This document shows, in pieces, positions 54,386 through 61,814 of a stretch of DNA of 64,000 bases. A program made the translations under genes and the position numbers. This stretch comes from Woeseiaceae bacterium (GTDB taxonomy: Bacteria > Pseudomonadota > Gammaproteobacteria > Steroidobacterales > Woeseiaceae). Under the pieces are notes generated by a model. It saw only the letters and a program-made list of their open reading frames with translations. It was not told the DNA's origin and did no database searches. The stretch's first letter is position 1; each line of letters begins with the position of its first letter. The stretch is taken from contig JAJFKT010000010.1 in NCBI GenBank assembly GCA_021773075.1, positions 186,001 through 250,000 of the forward strand. Reading direction: 5' to 3'.

Positions 54386-55924
54386 CTATTTGCGGTCACG
54401 CGATCGACGCTCACTCGATCTGCGGCCGGACCGCTCATTGCTGCCACTACTTTTATTATCCCGCCGGCGAGACTCCGTTTGCCGCTGCTGAGTACGTGCG
54501 GGTGCTCGCTCCGTTCGTGCCGGTGTCTGGCGTTGTGTCCTGGCAGGCGGTGATGCTCGCTCCGTTCGTGCCGGTGCCTGGCGTTGTGTCCTGGCAGGCG
54601 GTGATGCCCGCTCCGTTCGTGCCGGAGCCTGGCGTTGTGTCCTGGCAGGCGGTGATGCCCGCTCCGTTCGTACCGGTGCCTGGCGCTGTGTCCTGACAGG
54701 CGGTGACGCTCGCTCTGATCGCTGCGGTGCAGAACGTCGTTCTGTCCGCTGCTGAGACTGTTGTCGGTTCTGCCTGTTACTTGCCTGGTAGTTGGAGTCA
54801 GGCGATCGTTGCTGATGCGCGCCGCGATTAGTTGTGGCTCGATCCACTGACGTGTGTGTTTGTCTTGAGGTGCTTCGATGTGTGACGCGGGCATCCCTTT
54901 CGCGAAACGAAACCGGCTGATTTCGGTGTGTCTTGTTGACGGTCGCGCTGCGCCGGCCTTCGCGAACGGCTCGCGTTTCTGCTCTTGCATAGCCTTCGCG
55001 GCGGACGTGTTCACGTCGCCTCGTGTTCGGACGCCAGCGATCGCCGTGCGACGAATGATTCACCCGGACAGTGGTGTTGTTTACATAGCTCGTGTTGTAA
55101 ACGCTGATCGATGGGCGGCGATACCAGCCGTCATTCCAGTAGGTTCTTCCGTAATACGGGTGTCCGCGATAGCTATGGTGATAGACATGCAAACTGTCTG
55201 ACATCCAGCCGATCGAGAACGCCGTGGTTACGCCCCAGAAATAGCCGCGATTGAAATGATGATTCGATGCATACGGGTAGTAGTAGACCGGACGTGGTCG
55301 CGGATAGTAGTAATAGACCGGTCGCGGTTGATAGTGCACAACGCGAGAAGGTTCGTAGTAGGGCACGTAGATGACGTCTTCGACCGCGGGCGTAATATTG
55401 ATAACCCCGTCGTTACTCGCGACCGTCTGATAAGAATCACTTTTCAGGTTACCAGCCGCATAAGCGACATCGCGAAAAGACTCTACCGCTGCGACGACAT
55501 CGGCCTGCTGTGCAACAACGGCTTCGCCGAGACGCCAGGTCCAGTCGAGATCCTTGTTGAGAAGCTCTATGACTTCCGGATAGTTCGTCAAAGCCACAAC
55601 TGAATCATCCCAGTCAGGGTCAGGTTGCAGCGTTGGATCGTCTTTCAGTGCCTCGAGAAAACGTGCTGCCTCAACGATCTGCAAAGGATACGCCGAAGCC
55701 GGCAAAACGATAGCCAGTAAGTCATCCGGATACAATGCGATCGGCCCGACCAATTCCTCCAATTCCGCCTGCGACAGGCGCGGAATACCGTCGTCACCAA
55801 TAGGCATAACCTCGGCCTGCGACTCATAGCTGCCGATGGCATTGCCATCATCGTCAACGGGCACCTGGGCAAAAGCCAGGGTAGGTAGCATCATCAGAAG
55901 TACTTTCGTCTTAAGAGCTTTCAT
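54386..55924 (-). CDS. DUF3300 secreted protein with Arg/Pro-rich tail
   Basis: A 512-aa protein with a signal peptide (MKALKTKVLLMMLPTLAFAQ). The DUF3300 domain (about 50-220) shows LSQAELEELVGPIALYPDDL, LAIVLPASAYPLQIVEAARF, ALTNYPEVIELLNKDLDWTW and the tyrosine-rich DVIYVPYYEPSRVVHY. A His/Tyr-rich middle follows (NHHFNRGYFWGVTTAFSIGW). The last 190 residues are very basic and disordered and contain four 17-residue repeats of the type ERASPPARTQRQAPART. The family is exported but its role is unknown; the basic tail suggests binding to nucleic acid or anionic polymer (inference). Confidence 0.85.
   Translation of the reverse strand: MKALKTKVLLMMLPTLAFAQVPVDDDGNAIGSYESQAEVMPIGDDGIPRLSQAELEELVGPIALYPDDLLAIVLPASAYPLQIVEAARFLEALKDDPTLQPDPDWDDSVVALTNYPEVIELLNKDLDWTWRLGEAVVAQQADVVAAVESFRDVAYAAGNLKSDSYQTVASNDGVINITPAVEDVIYVPYYEPSRVVHYQPRPVYYYYPRPRPVYYYPYASNHHFNRGYFWGVTTAFSIGWMSDSLHVYHHSYRGHPYYGRTYWNDGWYRRPSISVYNTSYVNNTTVRVNHSSHGDRWRPNTRRREHVRREGYARAETRAVREGRRSATVNKTHRNQPVSFRERDARVTHRSTSRQTHTSVDRATTNRGAHQQRSPDSNYQASNRQNRQQSQQRTERRSAPQRSERASPPVRTQRQAPVRTERASPPARTQRQAPARTERASPPARTQRQAPARTERASPPARTQRQTPARTERAPARTQQRQTESRRRDNKSSGSNERSGRRSSERRSRDRK
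54504..54707 (-). repeat. Four 51-bp tandem repeats in the DUF3300 gene
   Basis: Units at 54504-54554, 54555-54605, 54606-54656 and 54657-54707 differ at only a few positions, so this is a recent expansion. In frame they encode 17 residues each in the basic tail. The in-frame period means copy number can change without frameshift. Confidence 0.92.
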
Positions 55925-56042
55925 ACGGCCTCCGGGTCCAAAAATCGTGGACCTGTCTATATTGACGACAATACTAGCTTAGCCTTGCTGAACCATTCCT
56001 TAACCGAATTGGGCAGACTTAAGGTCGAAAACCGCGTCAGTT

Positions 56043-56501
56043 CTAGTCGTCGCCGCCGTGCCAGGCAAGAAACATCCAGCCGTCTTCCGTTCTTACCAGA
56101 ATATCGGTGTATCGGCCGTTGCTGTTCTCCACCCCGCCGTCTTTTGACTCAAATACGCTGCTGTAAAGATAGTGCGCCACGGCAACGTCGTCATGAATGA
56201 CGATTGAAAGCGGATATAACTCGTGCGCGATCATTTTGCCGATCTTGGCACTGTGGTCATTCCACATTTTCGTCGATGACTTGCTACGCGGCGCAGGTGA
56301 GTTTTTTCCCCAACCCGTAAAGTCATTTGTAAGGAGTCGTTCTGGCCATTTCCGGTCGCCTTTTTCGTTGGCGTTCCATTCGCCCTCAATAACGGCCCAA
56401 ACATTGGCTGAGTCATCTGATGAATCCTGTGCGAATGCACCTGTAAATCCGAGCAGCAAAGCGCTTGTCAGAACGAGTTTGAACAAATTGATGCGTTTCA
56501 T
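56043..56501 (-). CDS. Secreted SnoaL-like/NTF2-fold protein (DUF4440 type)
   Basis: A 152-aa protein with a signal peptide (ending GFTGAFAQ). The NTF2-like pattern is VWAVIEGEWNANEKGDRKWP, LLTNDFTGWG and the C-terminal YTDILVRTEDGWMFLAWHGG. DUF4440 proteins are small periplasmic or cytosolic cone folds, some with ketosteroid-isomerase-like activity. No partner is suggested by the neighbours. Confidence 0.8.
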   Translation of the reverse strand: MKRINLFKLVLTSALLLGFTGAFAQDSSDDSANVWAVIEGEWNANEKGDRKWPERLLTNDFTGWGKNSPAPRSKSSTKMWNDHSAKIGKMIAHELYPLSIVIHDDVAVAHYLYSSVFESKDGGVENSNGRYTDILVRTEDGWMFLAWHGGDD

Positions 56502-56566
56502 AAGCGGTACCCTTTTGACTAATCCCTGTGCCTGAAAGAGGAGTCTAATCGCAAAGGCGTGTTACG

Positions 56567-56929
56567 TCACTCTGTGCGCTTCGAGGCGAGCAGTTTTACG
56601 AGCTTTGAGACGGACTCTGCCGACAGATTTCCGGCTTCATCATAGTGGTAAATCTGCCGCAGATCATCGTGCGACAGATAGTCAGGTTGATGCACTAAGC
56701 GGCGTACCTCAGCAGCGGAATGTTCAGTTTCGAAAGTACCGATGTGCAAGGTCTGTTTGTGAATCGCCCAAGTATTCGACTTGAATACCTCGCCATTTTC
56801 GATGCTATACAGGTTGGAACGACGAAGCCCGGCTTCACTGGCCAGAACGTCGATGCCGTAGCTACCGAATTGCGCCTCTTGGCAGCCTTCTACCTCAGTA
56901 TCGACCGCGTGCGCAAGATGGCCCGGCAA
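56567..56929 (-). CDS. Hypothetical 120-aa protein, TTG start
   Basis: I do not recognise this protein. It is soluble, with no internal methionine, a Tyr/His-rich middle (TWAIHKQTLHIGTFETEHSA) and helical C-terminal part (SAESVSKLVKLLASKRTE). The only start in reach is a TTG at 56927-56929 preceded closely by TATAAC, which would make the transcript nearly leaderless, so the true start is uncertain. Divergent from the zinc-ribbon gene of the queC unit. Confidence 0.5.
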   Translation of the reverse strand: MPGHLAHAVDTEVEGCQEAQFGSYGIDVLASEAGLRRSNLYSIENGEVFKSNTWAIHKQTLHIGTFETEHSAAEVRRLVHQPDYLSHDDLRQIYHYDEAGNLSAESVSKLVKLLASKRTE

Positions 56930-56972
56930 ACCGTTATACTTCGGTTTTCCGTGTAGCTTTGAGAGAATTCGT

Positions 56973-57287
56973 TTGTCTCACAATCTGGTTTGCTTTCAAT
57001 GTGGCGAGTCGCTCGCCCAATTGTCGTTGCCGTTGTCTCGCCGAGATCAGTGCCCGAATTGCAGCGCGGATCTCCATGTTTGCAAGATGTGCTCGCATTT
57101 TTCCCCGCATGTTCCACGTCAGTGCCGTGAAGACGGCGCCGAAGACGTAAAGGAAAAAGACCGGTCGAATTTCTGCGACTGGTTCAATCCTTCCGACAGC
57201 GCTTTTGACCCCGAAAAGAAATCAGAATCGGATGCTGCGAAGGATGCTCTTGAGGCCCTCTTCGGCGGTAGCGATGACGAAAAGTAG
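56973..57287 (+). CDS. Zinc-ribbon protein upstream of queC
   Basis: A 104-aa protein starting with TTG (GAGAG about 9 nt upstream). A rubredoxin-like zinc ribbon lies at about 7-30 (CFQCGESLAQ, RRDQCPNCSADLHVCKMC), with additional Cys (QCREDGAED, FCDWFNPSD), and the acidic C-terminus is helical (KDALEALFGG). The segment NFCDWFNP is typical of small proteobacterial zinc-ribbon proteins of unknown role. The stop lies 14 bp inside queC, so the two are coupled. Confidence 0.8.
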   Translation: MSHNLVCFQCGESLAQLSLPLSRRDQCPNCSADLHVCKMCSHFSPHVPRQCREDGAEDVKEKDRSNFCDWFNPSDSAFDPEKKSESDAAKDALEALFGGSDDEK

Positions 57288-57945
57288 TAAAGCAGTGGTC
57301 GTGTTGTCGGGCGGGCAGGACTCGACGACCTGCCTTTACTGGGCAATGGATCGTTTCGGTTCAGAAAGGGTAACGACGTTAACGTTCGACTACGGCCAGC
57401 GTCATCGCATTGAGATTGACTGCGCACGGAAAATTGCAGAGTTTGCTGGCGTCAATAACACCGTGCTGCCAATAAATACCTTCGCCGCATTGGGTGGCGA
57501 CGCGTTGACCGACACCAAAATCTCGGTTGGTTCGGATCCCGGAAACGCATCGGGATTACCCAATACCTTCGTACCGGGGCGAAATATAATTTTTCTGACG
57601 TTTGCGGCCGCGTTCGCCTATCAACGAGGCATAGAGCATCTCGTTACGGGTGTCGCTGAGACAGACTACAGTGGCTACCCGGATTGTCGTGAGGGGACCA
57701 TGGCTGCGTTGCAAAAAACGCTGCAGGCCGGCATGGAGTCAAAACTGCGTATTCATACGCCCCTGATGCACCTCTCCAAACAAAAAACAGTTGAGTTGGC
57801 GCGGGAATTGAAATCATTGGAGGCGATGGCACTTACGCATACCTGTTACAACGGTGCACGACCACCTTGCGGTGAATGTCCGGCATGCGTCTTGCGTGCG
57901 AAAGGATTTTTCGAAGCCGGTATAGCCGATCCACTTGTGAATTGA
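57274..57945 (+). CDS. queC: 7-cyano-7-deazaguanine synthase QueC
   Basis: Converts 7-carboxy-7-deazaguanine to preQ0 with ATP and ammonia. The start is the ATG at 57274, giving MTKSSKAVVVLSGGQDSTTC with the PP-loop SGGQDS at residues 12-17. A zinc site near the C-terminus has the CYNGARPPCGECPACVLRA arrangement (four Cys). 223 aa. Overlaps the zinc-ribbon gene by 14 bp and precedes queE by 2 bp. queD and queF are not in the window; the product could serve tRNA queuosine. Confidence 0.95.
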   Translation: MTKSSKAVVVLSGGQDSTTCLYWAMDRFGSERVTTLTFDYGQRHRIEIDCARKIAEFAGVNNTVLPINTFAALGGDALTDTKISVGSDPGNASGLPNTFVPGRNIIFLTFAAAFAYQRGIEHLVTGVAETDYSGYPDCREGTMAALQKTLQAGMESKLRIHTPLMHLSKQKTVELARELKSLEAMALTHTCYNGARPPCGECPACVLRAKGFFEAGIADPLVN

Positions 57946-57947
57946 CC

Positions 57948-58592
57948 ATGACGTATTCGGTAAAAGAGATCTACTACACATTACAAGGGGAAGGCGCACA
58001 CACCGGTCGACCGGCCGTTTTTCTTCGATTCGCAGGTTGCAACTTATGGTCCGGGCGCGAGGAGCATCGTGCACAGTCGATTTGTCGTTTTTGCGATACC
58101 GAGTTCGTGGGTGTGGATGGACCCGGCGGTGGCAAATTCGAAACAGCCGAACAACTTGCCGCCGCGGTCTCTACCTGTTGGGGCGAGGCGCGGGCGGAGG
58201 CCGGTCGGTACGTCGTTTGTACGGGGGGTGAGCCCTTATTGCAGCTTGAGAGTGCAGCGATAGCTGCGCTGCATGATTTAGGGTTTGAAATCGGCGTAGA
58301 AAGTAATGGCACCATTGTCGCTCCAGACGGTATTGACTGGCTTTGCGTTAGCCCGAAAGGCAACGCCGAAGTGCTGCAGACCAGTGGCAATGAGCTCAAA
58401 CTGGTCTATCCGCAAACGGAAGATACAGCGCAGCCTGCACGTTTTGAATCACTCGATTTCGAGCATTTTTATCTACAGCCGCTGGACAGCCCTGAACGCG
58501 ATGAGAATACTCGACGCAGTATCGAATACTGTAAACAGCACCCTCGCTGGAAGCTCAGTTTGCAGACGCACAAGTACCTGGGAATCGACTGA
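57948..58592 (+). CDS. queE: 7-carboxy-7-deazaguanine synthase QueE (radical SAM)
   Basis: Radical SAM enzyme forming the 7-deazaguanine ring from 6-carboxytetrahydropterin. The start at 57948 gives MTYSVKEIYYTLQGEGAHTG. The cluster motif is the unusual CX14CX2C (CNLWSGREEHRAQSICRFC), known from one branch of QueE, not the standard CX3CX2C. Also present are TGGEPLLQL and VESNGTIVAPDGIDWLCVSP (split). 214 aa. Directly follows queC. Confidence 0.94.
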   Translation: MTYSVKEIYYTLQGEGAHTGRPAVFLRFAGCNLWSGREEHRAQSICRFCDTEFVGVDGPGGGKFETAEQLAAAVSTCWGEARAEAGRYVVCTGGEPLLQLESAAIAALHDLGFEIGVESNGTIVAPDGIDWLCVSPKGNAEVLQTSGNELKLVYPQTEDTAQPARFESLDFEHFYLQPLDSPERDENTRRSIEYCKQHPRWKLSLQTHKYLGID

Positions 58593-58608
58593 GCTATGGA
58601 ACGCAAGC

Positions 58609-59016
58609 ATGAATCATAAGATTGGACGCCTTTTGTTTGCGACGACGGTGGGTCTGTTGGTCGCGTATTTTTCCTACCAGTGGATTACCAATCCGGCTGG
58701 CCGCGAAGAACGCACGCTTGAAATCGGTGTCGTCGAAGCATCGCGACAGCACCTGGTCGGCGCTATCGCCGCGGGCAATCTTGAAATTGTTGATCCACTT
58801 TCACCGAATCGAAAAGTCGGGAAGGTCTATGTTTATCCGGACGCCGTGGGATGGGCCGTGTCCGGCTATTATCGGCGTGGCGAGGGTGATACCTGGCATC
58901 CCTACCTGATGGCAATAGGTACTGAGTTGACGCTTATATCAGTCAAGGTTCAGGACTCAGATCCACGACTGCTCGAGCGTGCCGCGAACGACCCAATACT
59001 GGAGAGCAGCCCCTAG
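58609..59016 (+). CDS. Small membrane-anchored hypothetical protein
   Basis: The ATG at 58609 is the first sensible start. The 135-aa product has an N-terminal signal anchor (about 5-25, IGRLLFATTVGLLVAYFSYQ) and a beta-rich periplasmic domain (SPNRKVGKVYVYPDAVGWAV, then SGYYRRGEGDTWHPYLMAIG). No family recognised. It begins 16 bp after queE and may share its transcript. Confidence 0.65.
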   Translation: MNHKIGRLLFATTVGLLVAYFSYQWITNPAGREERTLEIGVVEASRQHLVGAIAAGNLEIVDPLSPNRKVGKVYVYPDAVGWAVSGYYRRGEGDTWHPYLMAIGTELTLISVKVQDSDPRLLERAANDPILESSP

Positions 59017-59085
59017 AATCCGGCGGCGTACTACCTGGATGGGCTGTGATCCTTTAATGATCTTTTCATGATTTGGTGCTGATGC

Positions 59086-60243
59086 TCAGGCAACCGGTAG
59101 TTCAGCCGGTTCGGATGTTTCCGTTTCGACGCCCGCGTAATACACCCAGACGTTTTCTTCGCCCGTGAGCAGCTCGATGTATTTTGGGTGCACGAATATG
59201 TTTTCGCGGCCCGATTTTACTTCCCTGAGAACGCCCAGCTCGCACAGTTGTTTCAGGTACACCGACGCTGTTTGACGTTTGGCGATGCCAGTTTCGACCA
59301 AATTTCCGATACGGCAATAGGGTTGTTTGAAGAGCAGTTCCACAAGCTCCCAGGTATATATCTTGGGCAAGCGCGTTTGCACGAATTCGCCCGTGTGTTC
59401 CATAAGCTCCCGAATCGACTTGATCTTGTCAGTGGTCCAGGTACAGGTTTCCTCGACACCATCAAGGATGAACATTATCCAGGGTGCCCAATCCTGACTA
59501 TTTGTCACGTTTTGCAGCAATCGATAGTAAGCGGCTTTATTCTGGATAATGTAGCGGCTGAGGTACAAAATGGGCGAATCGAGCAGTCCGTGCTCGACGA
59601 GGAACAAGATATTAAGGATTCGTCCTGTTCGGCCATTGCCATCAGCAAACGGGTGAATAGCTTCAAACTGGTAATGTTGCACCGCCAAGCGCACCAGAGG
59701 ATCGAATTCGGTATTGCGGTGCATGAAGTCGGCCCAGTTGTCGAGTTTTTCGAGAAGAAGTTGCTGTCCAACCGGTGGCGTATAGATCGTCTCTCCCGAC
59801 ATACGGTTTTTCAGTGTTGTTCCTGGTTCTGCTCGGATATCAAGCTCCAGGCCTTTGATAGTGCTACAAATTTGAATGGCCATGTCGGTCGTCAGCATGC
59901 CGCGCTGTACCATCTTCGTACCCTCGTAGAGCGCGGTCCGATAACGCAAAGCCTCTTTGGTCGCGGCGTCAGCGCGATCCTCGGCGATATCGGCGTATTC
60001 AAAGAGTTTGTCCGTGGTCGTGACGATATTCTCAATTTCTGAACTGGCGCGTGCCTCCAGTAATGGCAGGGCATTGACGAGCACCGCTGAGTTCGGAATC
60101 AGCTCAGCAGCCTGTTTAAGCTCCGCCAGTGCGACACGTGACTTGATGCAGCGTTTGAGAATAGTGGTGGTTTCTATCTGATCCGCGGGCGGCGGCAGCA
60201 TCGGTAGATCGTTGAACGGTAGTTCCGGATTAAAATCAGTCAC
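59086..60243 (-). CDS. Class II Fic-domain protein (AMPylator) with C-terminal winged helix
   Basis: A 385-aa Fic protein. The catalytic motif HPFADGNGRTGR is complete. The inhibitory helix carries the class II motif S-xxx-E-N (SSEIEN, in LEARASSEIENIV), whose Glu blocks ATP gamma-phosphate binding, so activity is probably restrained until relieved. The opening NPELPFNDLPMLPP, an N-terminal helical region, and the C-terminal winged helix (CRIGNLVETGIAKRQTASVY, LKQLCELGVLREVKSGRE) match the SoFic-like architecture. Targets are unknown. Divergent from the sugar dehydrogenase gene across a repeated DNA array. Confidence 0.92.
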   Translation of the reverse strand: MTDFNPELPFNDLPMLPPPADQIETTTILKRCIKSRVALAELKQAAELIPNSAVLVNALPLLEARASSEIENIVTTTDKLFEYADIAEDRADAATKEALRYRTALYEGTKMVQRGMLTTDMAIQICSTIKGLELDIRAEPGTTLKNRMSGETIYTPPVGQQLLLEKLDNWADFMHRNTEFDPLVRLAVQHYQFEAIHPFADGNGRTGRILNILFLVEHGLLDSPILYLSRYIIQNKAAYYRLLQNVTNSQDWAPWIMFILDGVEETCTWTTDKIKSIRELMEHTGEFVQTRLPKIYTWELVELLFKQPYCRIGNLVETGIAKRQTASVYLKQLCELGVLREVKSGRENIFVHPKYIELLTGEENVWVYYAGVETETSEPAELPVA

Positions 60244-60273
60244 TTAAGCTCCCCTAAGGCTGCAATGATGAAA

Positions 60274-60450
60274 CGTCGATCCAATCGACATGTTTTGCAA
60301 ATATGTCGATATTCTCTAGATTTTTCGACATGTCGAAGAAATGTGTCGATGTAATCGACGTGTCTTCGATATATGTCGATATATTGCGGAAATTTCGACA
60401 TGTTTGGAGTATATGTCGATTACATCGACAGGTTCGTGACTTGTGTCGAA
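60274..60450. repeat. 70-bp periodic TGTCGA/TCGACA array
   Basis: At least a dozen half-sites of TGTCGA or its inverse lie in 177 bp. They follow one layout repeated every 70 bp: a paired site TGTCGAT-N3-ATCGACA at 60274, 60344 and 60414 (with small mismatches), a single TGTCGA(T/A) at 60304, 60374 and 60444, and an inverse TCGACA at 60325 and 60395. In unit 1 the inverse site is extended to the palindrome TCGACATGTCGA (60325-60336). The array spans the divergent promoters of fic and the sugar-dehydrogenase gene. Confidence 0.85.
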
Positions 60451-60549
60451 AAAACGGAGAAATTTGACCTTAAGTCGGTAAATGGAGACATCGTGACAGC
60501 CTACGCCAAGCGGCATAAGCTCTGGCTGGACCCTATGGAGGTTTTTCTG

Positions 60550-61758
60550 ATGAGACCAATAACGATATTCGCCCTCTGCTTCGGTGCTGCGCTAGCAGTG
60601 AGCTGTGGCGGCGGCGGTGGTGGTGACACAGGCGTCGTGATTGAGCCGCCTCCTGCAGCTACGACACCAACTATCACCACTCAAGCGGCATTCCCAAATT
60701 TGGCTTTTTCGCAGCCAGTCGCCCTTATGCAGGCGCCGTCTGATCCAGGTCGCTGGTTCGTCCTGGAGAAATCGGGGCTTGTGCATGTCTTTGCAAACGA
60801 CCAGAACACGACGTCTCCGAGTGTCTTTCTTGATATTCGTGCCCTCGTCAATGCGAGCGGTGAGGGCGGACTACTGGGGATGGCGTTCGATCCGAATTTT
60901 CCGGTCAAACCCGATGTCTATGTCTCTTATACACGTACAGGCGCGCCGCTGGTTTCCTATGTCTCGCGCTTTTCCTCCACTGACAACGGCCAGACCCTCG
61001 TGGCGGCATCCGAAGTCCCGATTCTGACGGTCGATCAGCCGGCCACGAATCACAACGGGGGTGATATCGCATTCGGTGCTGACGGTTTCTTGTATGTCGG
61101 TTTTGGGGATGGCGGTGGCAGCGGTGATCCGGCGGGGAACGCGCAAAACACAAACACTCTGATGGGCGCGATTGTTCGTTTGGATATTAACGGCGGTTCA
61201 CCATATGGAATCCCGGCCGGGAACCCATTCGAGGCAAACATGCTCTGTACCGGTGGCGCGGGAACCGAGCCCTGTCCCGAAATCTACGCCTGGGGGTTGC
61301 GCAACCCGTGGCGATTCAGCTTTGATTCGACAAGCTCGAAGCTATGGGCAGCGGACGTTGGTCAAGGGAATTGGGAGGAGGTTGACGTAATCAATGCCGG
61401 CTCAAATTATGGGTGGAATACACGTGAAGGTGCGCACTGCTTTTCGCCAGCCAGTGGCTGTGCAAATAGCTTTGTAGAGCCGATTACCGAGTACGACCAT
61501 AGCCTTGGGCAGTCAATTACCGGCGGCTATGTTTATCGAGGATCAGTCATTGCAAACCTGGCTGGCTGGTATGTCTTCGGCGATTTCAGTTCTGGCCGAT
61601 TGTTCGGTGTTCCCGAGGCCAGTACGACTGGCACAGTCGCGACGATATTTGATGACACAGGCCTGCAAATTGTGAGTTTTGGTCGGGCCACAGATGGTGA
61701 AATATATCTTCTCGATTTCAGGAGCGGCGGCATAAGTAAAATTGTGGATGCACCGTAG
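60550..61758 (+). CDS. Sugar dehydrogenase-type beta-propeller lipoprotein (GSDH family)
   Basis: Start at the ATG at 60550 (GGAGG at 8-nt spacing), about 402 aa, a lipoprotein signal peptide with Cys in LAVSCGGGGG. The glucose/sorbosone dehydrogenase propeller is recognised by LLGMAFDPNFPVKPDVYVSY, the PQQ/metal-site segment NHNGGDIAFGADGFLYVGFG, LRNPWRFSFDSTSSKLWAAD and GWNTREGAHC (with two Cys further on, CANSF). PQQ-dependent sugar oxidation is possible, but many propellers of this family are of unknown substrate. Divergent from fic. Confidence 0.88.
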   Translation: MRPITIFALCFGAALAVSCGGGGGGDTGVVIEPPPAATTPTITTQAAFPNLAFSQPVALMQAPSDPGRWFVLEKSGLVHVFANDQNTTSPSVFLDIRALVNASGEGGLLGMAFDPNFPVKPDVYVSYTRTGAPLVSYVSRFSSTDNGQTLVAASEVPILTVDQPATNHNGGDIAFGADGFLYVGFGDGGGSGDPAGNAQNTNTLMGAIVRLDINGGSPYGIPAGNPFEANMLCTGGAGTEPCPEIYAWGLRNPWRFSFDSTSSKLWAADVGQGNWEEVDVINAGSNYGWNTREGAHCFSPASGCANSFVEPITEYDHSLGQSITGGYVYRGSVIANLAGWYVFGDFSSGRLFGVPEASTTGTVATIFDDTGLQIVSFGRATDGEIYLLDFRSGGISKIVDAP

Positions 61759-61766
61759 AAGAAAGT

Positions 61767-61775
61767 TGCTATAAA
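61767..61775 (+). promoter_or_regulatory. Candidate extended -10 promoter of fhs
   Basis: TGCTATAAA (extended TG, then TATAAA) 40 bp upstream of the GTG start. No good -35 was found, which extended -10 promoters do not need. Confidence 0.4.
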
Positions 61776-61814
61776 ATCCGCTGCCAGTTCCGGTCGTACG
61801 AGTGAGGGTTTGTT

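Noticed and set aside
54496-54696. 66-aa plus-strand repeat protein
   Set aside because: Antisense of the same 51-bp repeats, no ribosome site.
54373-55014. 213-aa His/Arg-rich minus-strand frame
   Set aside because: Shifted frame of the DUF3300 tail held open by the 51-bp repeats; the signal-peptide frame is the real gene.
60274-60450. TGTCGA array as a CRISPR
   Set aside because: Units are 70 bp and contain inner repeated half-sites, spacers are conserved between units, and there is no cas gene.
60373-60549. Extended N-terminus of the sugar dehydrogenase from 60373
   Set aside because: It would translate the operator array and place about 59 residues before the lipoprotein signal peptide; GGAGG and the lipobox support 60550.
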